NCBI RefSeq assembly: GCF_042662225.1
Contig: NZ_JBHSYQ010000015.1
Coordinates: forward strand, 1 to 64,000
Origin: Nibribacter roseus
GTDB lineage: Bacteria; Bacteroidota; Bacteroidia; Cytophagales; Hymenobacteraceae
DNA: 64,000 nucleotides
Direction of reading: 5' to 3'
This document shows, in pieces, positions 34,501-43,310 of this stretch. The first letter of the stretch is position 1; each line of letters begins with the position of its first letter. The notes below the pieces were generated by a model, which was given only the letters and a program-made list of their open reading frames with translations, was not told the origin of the DNA and did not search any database. Position numbers and translations under genes: made by a program.

Positions 34501-35316
34501 ATGATACAGTTACTACAAGAAGCGACAGATTTTATCCGGCAGCAAACGAACCATTTCCAACCCGATTTCGGGGTAGTATTAGGAACAGGTTTAGGGGCGT
34601 TGGTAAATGATATAGAGGTGCAGCACAGCTTAAACTACGCTGATATTCCGCATTTCCCGGTATCAACGGTTGAAAGCCATTCGGGTAAGCTGATCTTTGG
34701 GAAGTTAGGCGGCCGGAATGTGGTGGTCATGCAAGGACGGTTCCACTTCTATGAAGGCTACAACATGGAGCAGGTGGTGTTCCCGATCAGGGTCATGAAG
34801 CTATTGGGGATTCAAAAGCTCTTTGTGAGCAACGCCGCCGGCGGACTGAACCCAGAATTCAATACCTCTGAGTTGATGGTGATTACAGATCATATCAACC
34901 TATTGCCTACAAACCCGCTCATAGGTAAAAATGTAGACGAATTGGGGCCGCGCTTCCCAGATATGAGCGAGCCGTACAATGAACACCTGATCAGCCAGGC
35001 ATTAGATATTGCTGCGCGGCATCAGTTGCCAGTAAAGTCTGGGGTGTATGTGAGTGTGCCGGGCCCAATGCTGGAAACCAAAGCTGAGTACCGTTATTTA
35101 AGCAACATTGGAGCCGATGCCGTTGGTATGAGCACCGTGCCCGAAGTCATTGCGGCTGTTCACATGGGGCTACCGGTGTTTGCTGTGTCTGTTATCACTG
35201 ATATGTGCGTACCAGGCAAAATTAAGAAGGTAGTACTGCTGGATATATTGGAAGCCGCCGCCAAAGCAGAACCAAATATGACGTTGCTGATTAAGGAGCT
35301 GATAAAAAGACAATAA
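34501..35316 (+). CDS. Purine nucleoside phosphorylase (trimeric, PNP-I type)
   Basis: Splits purine nucleosides with phosphate for base salvage. A 271-residue protein of the trimeric PNP-I/MtaP group. Motifs: VVLGTGLGALV (phosphate site), ESHSGKLIFGKLGG, VMQGRFHFYEGY, VSNAAGGLNPEF, and VPGPMLETKAEYRYLSNIGADAVGMSTVPE, where Glu and Met bind the sugar/base. ITDMC is at the end. Gene symbols vary (punA, pnp). It has a 5' leader with a palindrome-family hairpin and a strong bidirectional terminator. Confidence 0.93.
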   Translation: MIQLLQEATDFIRQQTNHFQPDFGVVLGTGLGALVNDIEVQHSLNYADIPHFPVSTVESHSGKLIFGKLGGRNVVVMQGRFHFYEGYNMEQVVFPIRVMKLLGIQKLFVSNAAGGLNPEFNTSELMVITDHINLLPTNPLIGKNVDELGPRFPDMSEPYNEHLISQALDIAARHQLPVKSGVYVSVPGPMLETKAEYRYLSNIGADAVGMSTVPEVIAAVHMGLPVFAVSVITDMCVPGKIKKVVLLDILEAAAKAEPNMTLLIKELIKRQ

Positions 35317-35419
35317 GAACAGAGATGTTAACCCAGTCAAAATAGGGCATCTATTTTCTTAGATGATCTTATGTGCATCTCACATTTACAATAAAACTTT
35401 GGATTTATTTGCCATCTAT

Positions 35420-35470
35420 CTCAATGAAAAAGCCATTCTCCTTATTAGGTGGAATGGCTTTTTCATTGAG
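35420..35470. terminator. Bidirectional terminator
   Basis: CTCAATGAAAAAGCCATTC (35420-35438) pairs with GAATGGCTTTTTCATTGAG (35452-35470) around a 13-base loop. A and T runs in the arms let it act for both the nucleoside phosphorylase gene and the convergent DUF4249 gene. Confidence 0.82.
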
Positions 35471-35537
35471 GCTGAAGAAGGTTAGAGCATTCAAATGTAT
35501 ATGAATCTCCCCTGAATGAAAGAGTGAATAGCTGCTG

Positions 35538-36383
35538 CTATTTCAATATTATTTCCTTAGTGGAATAATTAAGATGCGTGAATACACCAAAACCGCCCGC
35601 TACTGTATTATTGATCACAACTGGTTGTGCAAAAGGATTACCGTTGGCTCGTCTGGCATCTTCTACGCTACTAACAAAACGGTAATAGGCTTCTTCCGCA
35701 TTAAAGAGTTTAACTGTTAAGGTGTCATTTGGCTTAAACCGGTAAGTACTGAAGTAGGTAATCTTCTTGCCGTTCTGCAACTCATCAGTTATTTCACGAT
35801 CTAAAAGACTATTTACGTTATCTACCTGCATTGTATCCGGCTTGTGCACCAAAAGGCGGTAGAAGTTCCTGGTGCTTGGGTCATCTTGCCAACGAACTAG
35901 CAAGTAAGCTTCTTTGCTCTCATCTGGTTTGTCATTGAACTTATAGCCTAGGCTGTCAATGGGTATGCTGGGTAAAACCGTGGTAGTTCCTGTAAGCCGC
36001 CTTCCTTTCGGGTCAGTGATCAGTAATTTGTACACATCACCAGGTTGACTTCTGATCACTTTCGTGCTGTAGTAGGTGTACACTTTCTGGGTTTTTACAT
36101 CGGCCTCTAATCTATAGGTAAGTAGAATTGGCTCTTCATCGTTTTTCGTGATAGACACAGTGGCATTATCTACTATGGTAGGCTGTATGGCATCAAAATA
36201 GCCTGATGATTCAGAAAGCGTCAAACGAATTGGTTTACCATTTTCTAAATAACACTCCACTACTAGCTGAGGCTCTAACCTGGGCAGTTTTACTTCTATT
36301 TCCTGCTCCATGTCACAGGAAGTCACAGTAACCATGACACCTAAAAGGCAGAAAAGTTGAAGAATGTATTTTATGTTCATCAA
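35538..36383 (-). CDS. DUF4249 lipoprotein
   Basis: A 281-residue lipoprotein: signal MNIKYILQLFCLLGVMVTVTSC, then EVKLPRLEPQLVVECYLENGKPIRLTLSESSGYF, the start of the DUF4249 domain, which is a beta-sandwich. The gene overlaps the TonB receptor gene upstream by four bases (ATGA type), so the two are translationally coupled. By analogy with SusD-like partners it may sit on the outer receptor, but the substrate of DUF4249 systems is not established. Confidence 0.85.
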   Translation of the reverse strand: MMNIKYILQLFCLLGVMVTVTSCDMEQEIEVKLPRLEPQLVVECYLENGKPIRLTLSESSGYFDAIQPTIVDNATVSITKNDEEPILLTYRLEADVKTQKVYTYYSTKVIRSQPGDVYKLLITDPKGRRLTGTTTVLPSIPIDSLGYKFNDKPDESKEAYLLVRWQDDPSTRNFYRLLVHKPDTMQVDNVNSLLDREITDELQNGKKITYFSTYRFKPNDTLTVKLFNAEEAYYRFVSSVEDARRANGNPFAQPVVINNTVAGGFGVFTHLNYSTKEIILK

Positions 36384-38704
36384 AATTTGAAATTATAAGT
36401 AATGGACGGAATGATAGGGAACAGTGAAACCTGTTTTGCGGAAAACCCTAAGATTTCCCGGGTCTGCTCTTCTTCATTCCAGATTGTTTCAAAATATACA
36501 AAGTAGGGGTTTCTACGGTTGTATACATTGTATACGCTAAACGTAAGGTCTGATGAGCCACGCTTAGGCTTTAGTTTGTACACTAATCCTAAATCCATGC
36601 GGTGGTAGGGGGCAAGGCGGAAGGAGTTGCGTTCCGGATATATGGGTATGACAGTAAAATCTTCGCCCGGCACATCCTGAAAAACGAAACGCTGCACAGG
36701 TAATGAGTAGGCATCGCCGGTGCCATACACAAACGTGGCGGTAGCGCTAATGCGGTCGTTCCACTCATGAATAGCCACAATAGATATATCATGGCGCCGG
36801 TCAAAGCGGGCAGGGAACGTTTTCCCGTTATTGATGTCGGGGAAGGTACGGTTGGTCCAGGAGAGGGTGTAGCCAATCCAGCCAGTGGTTTTGCCGCCTT
36901 TTTTCTCGAAGTAAAATTCTTGTCCGTAGCTCTTGCCGGTACCAAACACAAATTCAGGCTCTAGCTCTTCTACTCCAAAAATCTGCGCCCCGTCTCTTAA
37001 GTCTAGCTGTCGGCTCATGGTCTTGTAATAAACCTCGGTGCTGAAGAGGTAATCTTTCTTATGAACCTTGGTCAGACCCAAAGCGAATTGGTCAGAAATC
37101 TGGGGCTTAACGCCAGGGCTGGAAGGGTACCAGATGTCAGTGGGCAACGATGCGCCGGAGTTGGAAACCAGGTGCACATATTGGAACATGCGGGTGTAGT
37201 TTCCTTTAAGCGTAAGGGTTTCGTTAAGGCGGTAACTGGCTGCCAACCGTGGTTCAATACCATTGTAGTTGTTGCCGTTGTTCAAAAAGCCAGACAGCCG
37301 CAGGCCGTAGCTTAAGGTAAAGGTGGGGTGAATGGTCCAGTCATCAGACACGTAAGCGCCATATTCCTGACCCTTGTACTCGTTGCCTGCTTCCACTGAA
37401 AGTTCCCCATCATTAGAGCCCGCCTCTAATCGGCCAACCACAAAGGTGTGGTCAGTAACAGAGCTTCCGAACTTGATGTGGTGCTGCTCGTTTGGTAGGT
37501 ACTCAAAATCAACTTTGGCATTCAGATCCGATATATTGGAGGTAAGGCTGAAGTCAAATACGTCTAGCTGGTTTTTGATTTCATAGGCATAGCTAGAAGA
37601 GGTGACCATGGTGTTCACGAAAAACTTGGGTGAGAACAAATGGCTCCAGCGTACGGAGCCCACGGTATTACCCCAGTTAAAATTGAAGTTGAAGTTTGCA
37701 TCGTAGAACTTGAAGAAGTCACGGCCATAGTAACCACTTATAAATAATCTGTCTTTGGGGCCCAAGTCAAAAGTGGCTTTGGCGTTGAAATCATAGAAGT
37801 AATAGTCCGGAATTGGGCTCCAGTCAGGATCGCCTTCCTTTGCTTCATTGATCATGCGGGTGAATACATCTACATACGTTCGGCGGCCAGAAACCAAAAA
37901 AGACGACTTGCCTTTCTGGATGGGGCCTTCCACCGTTAGGCGAGAGGCAATGAGACCTACCCCACCTGATACGTCATACTCTTCTTTGTTGCCCTCGCGC
38001 ATTTTTACATCCAGCACGCTGGACAGTCGGCCCCCAAACTGAGCCGGAAATCCGCCTTTATACAGTTCCACGCCCTGCATGGCATCAGGGTTGAACACAC
38101 TGAAGAAACCAAACAAGTGACTGGGGTTGTACACCAAAGCATTGTCAATGAGCACAAGATTTTGGTCGTTGCTTCCCCCGCGCACAAACATACCGCTGGA
38201 ACCTTCGCCGCCAGATTGAATGCCAGGCTTTAATTGCAACGTCTTGATTATATCTACCTCCCCAAAAAGAGCAGGCAATAATTTGGCTTCACGGGTAGTG
38301 AGGGTCTCTAAACTCATTTGTGGAGAAGTCAGACGCTCTTCAAATGAATTCCGTTGCGACTCTACCACTACCTCCTCCAGTTTATTGTCTGCCTCTTGCA
38401 AGGCCAGGTTAAGGGTGGTGTTTCTGGTGAGGTTTAGTTCACGGGTAATAGTTTCATATCCCAGATAAGTAAATTGTACCTGCCTGTTTCCCTTCGGAAT
38501 GAGCAGACTATACTTGCCTTCAATATCGGTATTGACTCCGCTTGAAGTACCTACTACGGCAATACTGGCCCCAATAAGAGGCTCCCCGGTTTTTGCAGAG
38601 GTCAAGGTGCCACTAAGGGTAACACGTTCCTGCGCTATGACAGGTGCACAGGTAAACAAGAGGACAGTACAGAGGAAAAGCTGTATAAGCCGGCTATTCG
38701 GCAT
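36380..38704 (-). CDS. TonB-dependent receptor with carboxypeptidase-like regulatory domain
   Basis: Outer-membrane, energy-dependent importer. Start MPNSRLIQLFLCTVLLFTCAPVIAQ at 38704 gives a proper signal peptide; the ATG 25 codons upstream does not. Residues about 30-110 form a CarboxypepD_reg-like domain (LSGTLTSAKTGEPLIGASIAVVG). The plug is about 120-230 (PALFGEVDIIKTLQLKPGIQSGGEGSSGMFVRGGSNDQNLVLIDNALVYNP region). The rest, to the terminal YNFKF, is a 22-strand-type barrel. It is paired with the DUF4249 lipoprotein. The receptor lacks SusC features, so it is probably not a glycan system. Substrate unknown. Confidence 0.92.
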   Translation of the reverse strand: MPNSRLIQLFLCTVLLFTCAPVIAQERVTLSGTLTSAKTGEPLIGASIAVVGTSSGVNTDIEGKYSLLIPKGNRQVQFTYLGYETITRELNLTRNTTLNLALQEADNKLEEVVVESQRNSFEERLTSPQMSLETLTTREAKLLPALFGEVDIIKTLQLKPGIQSGGEGSSGMFVRGGSNDQNLVLIDNALVYNPSHLFGFFSVFNPDAMQGVELYKGGFPAQFGGRLSSVLDVKMREGNKEEYDVSGGVGLIASRLTVEGPIQKGKSSFLVSGRRTYVDVFTRMINEAKEGDPDWSPIPDYYFYDFNAKATFDLGPKDRLFISGYYGRDFFKFYDANFNFNFNWGNTVGSVRWSHLFSPKFFVNTMVTSSSYAYEIKNQLDVFDFSLTSNISDLNAKVDFEYLPNEQHHIKFGSSVTDHTFVVGRLEAGSNDGELSVEAGNEYKGQEYGAYVSDDWTIHPTFTLSYGLRLSGFLNNGNNYNGIEPRLAASYRLNETLTLKGNYTRMFQYVHLVSNSGASLPTDIWYPSSPGVKPQISDQFALGLTKVHKKDYLFSTEVYYKTMSRQLDLRDGAQIFGVEELEPEFVFGTGKSYGQEFYFEKKGGKTTGWIGYTLSWTNRTFPDINNGKTFPARFDRRHDISIVAIHEWNDRISATATFVYGTGDAYSLPVQRFVFQDVPGEDFTVIPIYPERNSFRLAPYHRMDLGLVYKLKPKRGSSDLTFSVYNVYNRRNPYFVYFETIWNEEEQTREILGFSAKQVSLFPIIPSITYNFKF

Positions 38705-38921
38705 AGTAAATTGTGTAGGTACAGATAATATTATATAACGCAGATATATACGAATTATTTTCATAACGCTTAAGCCCATCTTAAGTTTAGATAGAGGGGG
38801 AGGAGCATTAGGAAGTTCTACCTCAAACTATTGACCTTACATGCTGGGTAAGACAGAAACAGAACTAACTCAAATAAGTTATGAAAGCAGAAACGAAAGA
38901 CCGGTGGCTTTTAAAAAATAA

Positions 38922-38965
38922 ATCCGTTTTAGGCCTATTTTCCTAAAAACAGGCCTAAAACGGAT
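38922..38965. repeat. Intergenic palindrome 8 (15-bp perfect stem)
   Basis: ATCCGTTTTAGGCCT (38922-38936) pairs perfectly with AGGCCTAAAACGGAT (38951-38965). The loop ATTTTCCTAAAAAC can pair internally. It is the cleanest match to the family consensus. It lies past the stop of the M61 gene. Confidence 0.88.
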
Positions 38966-38987
38966 CATAATTTCAAACAAGCTGGGG

Positions 38988-40859
38988 CTACTTTAAAGTA
39001 GAGTAAAGCCAAGCATCGCGGAGTGCTTTTTGAGCCTCGGTGGCATTGGGATCAACTACCAGCAGGTGCGATACTGTTTCCTCAGCCGGTACCAGCTTGG
39101 CTTGAAGTTTAACAGGTTTCACCTCGCCGCTGGCATCTTTTCTGCCCACGGTCAGGGTGAGCATGCTGCCTTCTTTGCCATTGATCACGTGTTTGGTAAT
39201 TAAATCTGTGGCGTTCTGCAGAGTAATGTCCTCTCCGTTGATTTGCCACAGTTGGTCACCAGCCTGGTAGCCCATGGCACGTCCGAAGGCGGTAAGGTTC
39301 TCGGTATTGGCTATGATAATATGGCCAGACGTAGCGTCATAGCTGAGGGTTGGTTTACCCAACGAGATTCGTTTCTGCTTTCCGGTTGGCTCATAGGTGA
39401 TACCCACTTTCTGGAAAAGCTCAGTGTACGGCAACGCCTCGTTCCCCTCTACATATTTCCGGAAGAAGTCCCTGATTTGAGGGTAGGTAAGCTCCGTTAT
39501 TTTATCAAACAGTTCTTCGTCTTTAAAAGACTTGTCTTTGCCATAGGTCTGGCTCAGGTCTTTCATGAGGTTAAGCAAACCATACTTGCCGCCAGAGAGC
39601 TCACGTAATCTTATGTCTAACGCCATGCCAATCAGAGCGCCTTTCTGATATACGTTGCCGTATTCCTTCTCATGCTTGTCTAAGGCACCAAGGCTAAGAT
39701 CGGTGAAAGCCAGATCATCTTTGTATTGTTGTTTTGAGGCAATGATCTTGCCCCGCAGTTCACCCAGGAAACTCTGTAGTTCTACTAGCTTTTGATTGAT
39801 TTGCACATGTTGGGCGAAATACTCAGTCACCCCTTCATACAGCCACAGGTGCTTTGACATTTTTGGGTTGCTGAAGTCAAAGTTTCCTATCTCTTCTGAG
39901 TGGATGGTGAGAGGCGTTACAATATGGAAGAATTCGTGGGCAGCAATGCTTCTTACCTGTTCAGCTAACATGGCAGGCGGCATTTCAGGGAAGTAATACA
40001 CCGAAGAGTTAGAATGCTCCAAAGCGCCATAAGCTCCAGTGCGGTTCTGCTTATTGTCAATATAGATCAGGAAAGCATATTTGTCTACAGGTAAGGTACC
40101 GCCCAAATAGTCTTTTTGCGCCTCCAGAATAGTGCGGATGTTCTGAGCCAGGTTTTTAGAACGGTCTCCACCGCCGGCGGCATACGTAGAAATCAGAACA
40201 TCAGCATTCCCTACTTTTAGCATAGCGGTGTCTGGCCGGCTGTACTGGATAGGCGAATCAACTAATTCATTATAATCCTCTACCCGGAAAGTGTCAGAAG
40301 TTGGGGTAGTTTTAGTGGCAACCAGTGGAGTGGCGCCGTAAAAATCATTTGGCTTTGTAATAGTTACCTCGTACGGTCGTTTGGTGAGCCCGGCAAAATA
40401 ACCGAAAAAGCCATGGTTGTTCAGCAAGAAAACCTTGCCTTCTTCAATGGTAGTAGCGGCTGGTTCAAACACAATGTCCTCGCGCTTTGGAGTATCCCAG
40501 GTGTCATCTACCATATAGGTTATTCGGGCCAGCTTCTTGGCTTTCTGAATTTTCCAGCTGTTGGTGTCCAGCCGTTCTACTTTTAACTTTCTGCCCCTTT
40601 TATCAAAGGCATTGAAATCAGATACGAATTTTCCGAAGTCATACACGGCATAGGTGCCCGGTACCATTTTTGGCATGTGGTACACCACTTCGTCTTGGTT
40701 GAAGTCTGGGGGGGTAAGCATTACCTGCAGGCGGTCGTTTTTTACCTGGGTCAGGTCTACAGAGAATTTATAGATCTCTTTGTCTTTGTTTTGCGCCAGT
40801 ACCGGGCCTTGCAGCAAGGCCGCCATACTTACTGCCGCCAAGAGTTTCTTAAACGTCAT
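38988..40859 (-). CDS. M61 family metallopeptidase with PDZ domain
   Basis: Periplasmic or secreted zinc aminopeptidase-like protein (glycyl aminopeptidase family). Start MTFKKLLAAVSMAALLQGPVLAQ at 40859 is a signal peptide; the ATG 11 codons upstream is less likely. N-terminal M61 beta domain about 25-200. The catalytic HEFFH of AAHEFFHIVTPL binds zinc, with the third ligand Glu in WLYEGVTEYFAQH. The C-terminal PDZ domain is about 490-600 (ENLTAFGRAMGYQAGDQLWQING). Length, 623 residues, is normal. Palindrome 8 lies after its stop. Confidence 0.92.
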   Translation of the reverse strand: MTFKKLLAAVSMAALLQGPVLAQNKDKEIYKFSVDLTQVKNDRLQVMLTPPDFNQDEVVYHMPKMVPGTYAVYDFGKFVSDFNAFDKRGRKLKVERLDTNSWKIQKAKKLARITYMVDDTWDTPKREDIVFEPAATTIEEGKVFLLNNHGFFGYFAGLTKRPYEVTITKPNDFYGATPLVATKTTPTSDTFRVEDYNELVDSPIQYSRPDTAMLKVGNADVLISTYAAGGGDRSKNLAQNIRTILEAQKDYLGGTLPVDKYAFLIYIDNKQNRTGAYGALEHSNSSVYYFPEMPPAMLAEQVRSIAAHEFFHIVTPLTIHSEEIGNFDFSNPKMSKHLWLYEGVTEYFAQHVQINQKLVELQSFLGELRGKIIASKQQYKDDLAFTDLSLGALDKHEKEYGNVYQKGALIGMALDIRLRELSGGKYGLLNLMKDLSQTYGKDKSFKDEELFDKITELTYPQIRDFFRKYVEGNEALPYTELFQKVGITYEPTGKQKRISLGKPTLSYDATSGHIIIANTENLTAFGRAMGYQAGDQLWQINGEDITLQNATDLITKHVINGKEGSMLTLTVGRKDASGEVKPVKLQAKLVPAEETVSHLLVVDPNATEAQKALRDAWLYSTLK

Positions 40860-40938
40860 AAAGTTATGAGTAGGAGTGAGATGAAAACGCAACCAACCTA
40901 TCTAGTACGTCAGTTTTCCGCTTTCTGGTTTTAGGTTC

Positions 40939-40960
40939 CACCATTTTACCAAAAATGGTG
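40939..40960. repeat. Small hairpin upstream of the M61 gene
   Basis: CACCATTTT (40939-40947) pairs perfectly with AAAATGGTG (40952-40960), loop ACCA. A preceding GGTTTTAGG hints that it is a relative of the palindrome family. It would be in the 5' region of the M61 transcript. Confidence 0.5.
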
Positions 40961-41061
40961 CCACTGCTCCATTGGTCGAAGATAGCAGGGCAAACTTACA
41001 GACAATATGCAGAGATTATCTGAAACGTTAATTAAAAAGGAGCTGTGTAAGTTGTATGACA

Positions 41062-41114
41062 GAATTTCTGTTTTGGGGCCGTTTTTCTAAAAACAGCCTC
41101 CAAAACGGGTATTC
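41062..41114. repeat. Intergenic palindrome 9
   Basis: GAATTTCTGTTTTGGGGC on the left pairs with GCCTCCAAAACGGGTATTC on the right, with a few mismatches. The loop GTTTTTCTAAAAAC is the family core. Confidence 0.75.
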
Positions 41115-41378
41115 GCTGTATTAGGGTTTTAACTGGGTTGCGCAGGGCACCTTAGCCTACTGCTCAAGAAGCACTGTAAACGTCTCCTAAATCTATCAGT
41201 GTCTGAGCAGATATAGACAAATACTTCTATGGCGCGGAAGTTAATACTGTGACTTATTCCTTATTAATAAAGATGACTAAAAAGCTGCACTTCTTAAGGC
41301 ACTTTCCATCCATTCTGAACCTTACAGAAGAAATGAATTAAGCAGCTGAATTAGATACGATTGTCTAGATGTCTTACA

Positions 41379-41413
41379 ACAATTAACAAATGACAATCAA
41401 CAATCAACTATCA
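41379..41413 (-). repeat. 7-base unit array starting at the trxA stop codon
   Basis: On the minus strand, beginning with the TGA of trxA, the units are TGATAGT, TGATTGT, TGATTGT, CATTTGT and TAATTGT. Two are identical. The stop codon is the first three bases of the first unit. Confidence 0.75.
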
Positions 41414-41719
41414 AGGCAAATGCTGCTGCACTACCTGAGTTAATTGCTGGGCAGGTACTACCCCAGCCTGCCGCCACAGGTTCTTGCCCTGATGAAACAG
41501 TATGAGCGTAGGAATGGTTTGAACCCGGTACTGCTGAGCCACCGCTTGGTTTTTGTCTACGTCTATTTTTATCACTTTCAGCTTTCCCTCAAACTGCTTG
41601 GCCACCTGCTGCAGAATGGGAGCCATGGTTTTGCAAGGGCCGCACCAGTCGGCATAAAAGTCTACTAAAACCGGCATGCCCGGGCTGTTGATCAATTCCT
41701 GAAATGATTTCTTAGCCAT
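41411..41719 (-). CDS. trxA: Thioredoxin
   Basis: A 102-residue protein, the size of a single thioredoxin domain, with no signal peptide, so cytosolic. The active site is DFYADWCGPCKTMAPIL. The cis-Pro is in VQTIPTLILFHQG. KIDVDKNQAVAQQYRV is the usual central strand and helix. It reduces protein disulphides. The stop codon forms part of a 7-base array. The gene stands alone, with El-type palindromes on both sides (41062 and 41799). Confidence 0.94.
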   Translation of the reverse strand: MAKKSFQELINSPGMPVLVDFYADWCGPCKTMAPILQQVAKQFEGKLKVIKIDVDKNQAVAQQYRVQTIPTLILFHQGKNLWRQAGVVPAQQLTQVVQQHLP

Positions 41720-41798
41720 AGTGTTCTCTTATATGTTTCTCAGCATGTATGCGGAAAAGGTCAATTTTTAGTAAATCTATTCTAGGGTATACAAATTA

Positions 41799-41843
41799 TG
41801 TTTTTGGCCTGTTTTTTGAATAATGAGCTAAAAAGGGAAACAT
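41799..41843. repeat. Palindrome 10 (degraded) upstream of trxA
   Basis: ATGTTTTTGGCCTGTTTTTTG on the left keeps the family arm, here split as ATGTTTTT and GGCCTGTTTTTTG. The right arm (GAGCTAAAAAGGGAAACAT) pairs only partly. Confidence 0.5.
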
Positions 41844-41908
41844 TGATCAAGGAACTTTTAAGAGGTCTAATTCCTTGAGAAGTATCATTTACTTTAGCCT
41901 ATAAAACT

Positions 41909-43129
41909 TTGAAAACAATACTTTTAAACTTATTGCTGGCTTCCTTCATCGGGTTTACTTCTTGTAAAGAATCTGAGGTAATGGAAGGGCCGGCTGCTGA
42001 GCAAACTCAGAAAGATCATCTGGTGTCGGCGGAAAAGCTGACCACCATACAAGCGGCTGGTTTGAAACAACTGGCCATTTCCAGCGGTCAGGCCGAGTTG
42101 GCCACCATGGTGAAGTATGACGTTGATATTTACAAAATGGTGTACCTGACCCAATACAAGGGGCAGGAAGTGCGGGCTTCGGGCTTGATGGTAGTTCCCT
42201 TGAATGTAACTACTCCGGCGCCATTGCTCAGCGCACAACACGGTACCATATTTGCTCATAAAGATGCTCCCAGTAATTTTCAGCTGAACTCTTTAACAGG
42301 TTTTGAATCCTTTGGTTCTGCCGGTTATCTAACCCTAGTGCCTGACTATTTAGGTTTTGGCGAGGCGAAGCAAATGTTGCATCCCTACTATGACCAGAAG
42401 CACTCAGCCATGGCAGTGGTAGACATGATCAAAGCGGGTAAGTCTTTCTTTAAGAAAAATAACATTTCCGTTTCTGAGCAGCTTTTCCTGGCGGGCTATT
42501 CTGAAGGCGGTTATGTGACTTTGGCTGCGCAAAAGGAAATAGAGGAAAATCCGGCTCATGGCCTTACTGTCACGGCCACTGGTGCAGGAGCGGGTGGCTA
42601 TGACCTAGAAGGTATGTTACGCCAGGTGGTGTCGGGGCAGAACTATAATTACCCCGGCTATTTGGCCTATATCTTGTCGGCGTATAACAACACTAACAGC
42701 TGGAACCGTCCTTTAACAGACTTTTTTCAGGAGCCGTACGCTAGCCGCGTCAGCACCATGTTTAACGGCACACAGACGGGTAGCGCTATCAACAATGCGC
42801 TGAGCAATGACCCAAGCAAACTGTTTAACCCTACCTTCTTGGCTAATTTGAGGGGCGACGGAGAAAAGGTATTGAAAGCAGCGTTAAAACAGAACAGTCT
42901 GAAGAACTGGGTTCCTAAAAGCCCCACCCGTCTTTACCACGGCACTTCTGACACCACTGTACCATTTGTGAATTCGCAGGAAACACATGCGGCTATGATG
43001 GCAAATGGAGCCTCTTTCAATGTTACCCTAACCCCGATCAAGGACGGTACCCACTCCAGCAGTTTAGAACCAATGATCAAAGATCTCATCCCGTGGATGG
43101 AAAGCTTAAAAAACGCCACTGCTAAATAG
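41909..43129 (+). CDS. Alpha/beta-hydrolase lipoprotein (secretory lipase/prolyl peptidase-like)
   Basis: A 406-residue lipoprotein starting at TTG (41909): signal MKTILLNLLLASFIGFTSC. The hydrolase core has QHGTIFAH (oxyanion region) and the nucleophile elbow AGYSEGGYVTLAA (Ser of GxSxG). The acid is in YHGTSDTTVPF and the catalytic His is in DGTHSS. This layout resembles secreted lipases and prolyl oligopeptidase-like esterases. Substrate unknown. A terminator lies 13 bases after the stop. The N-terminal Glu/Lys-rich linker after the lipid anchor is variable. Confidence 0.82.
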   Translation: MKTILLNLLLASFIGFTSCKESEVMEGPAAEQTQKDHLVSAEKLTTIQAAGLKQLAISSGQAELATMVKYDVDIYKMVYLTQYKGQEVRASGLMVVPLNVTTPAPLLSAQHGTIFAHKDAPSNFQLNSLTGFESFGSAGYLTLVPDYLGFGEAKQMLHPYYDQKHSAMAVVDMIKAGKSFFKKNNISVSEQLFLAGYSEGGYVTLAAQKEIEENPAHGLTVTATGAGAGGYDLEGMLRQVVSGQNYNYPGYLAYILSAYNNTNSWNRPLTDFFQEPYASRVSTMFNGTQTGSAINNALSNDPSKLFNPTFLANLRGDGEKVLKAALKQNSLKNWVPKSPTRLYHGTSDTTVPFVNSQETHAAMMANGASFNVTLTPIKDGTHSSSLEPMIKDLIPWMESLKNATAK

Positions 43130-43142
43130 TATTAGTAATTTT

Positions 43143-43186
43143 ATAAAAAAGCCTGCTACTGTAGTTACAGCAGCAGGCTTTTTTAT
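43143..43186 (+). terminator. Intrinsic terminator of the hydrolase gene
   Basis: ATAAAAAAGCCTGCT (43143-43157) pairs with AGCAGGCTTTTTTAT (43172-43186); the loop contains a further CTGT/ACAG pairing. The T-run is in the right arm. Confidence 0.85.
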
Positions 43187-43188
43187 GT

Positions 43189-43228
43189 CTGTTTTAGCTC
43201 CTTTTTTTAAAATATAGCACTAAAACAG
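43189..43228. repeat. Palindrome 11 (imperfect)
   Basis: CTGTTTTAGCTC pairs with GCACTAAAACAG at 10 of 12 positions. It lies between convergent hydrolase and MFS genes. Confidence 0.65.
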
Positions 43229-43310
43229 GCTTTAAATTTGCCAGGCTTTCCACTGCATTAAAAGGAATCAAAGAGGAACTTTCTGCTGAAAGTTTATACC
43301 TAGCTTAGCT

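Larger units (their letters stand above)
40860..41410. other. Intergenic region between trxA and the M61 gene
   Basis: 551 bases without a gene on either strand. Contents: a small hairpin CACCATTTT/AAAATGGTG at 40939-40960, palindrome 9 (41062-41114) and a 7-base array at 41379-41413. The rest (about 41120-41375) shows nothing I can identify. Confidence 0.5.

Noticed and set aside
36589..36951. Minus-strand frame inside the TonB receptor gene
   Set aside because: Shadow frame of the receptor coding sequence.
38922..38965. Reading the palindrome family as ordinary intrinsic terminators
   Set aside because: Stem bases next to the loop are A/T and no T-run follows the right arm in most copies; several genes have a separate classical terminator as well. 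A role in 3' ends is still possible.
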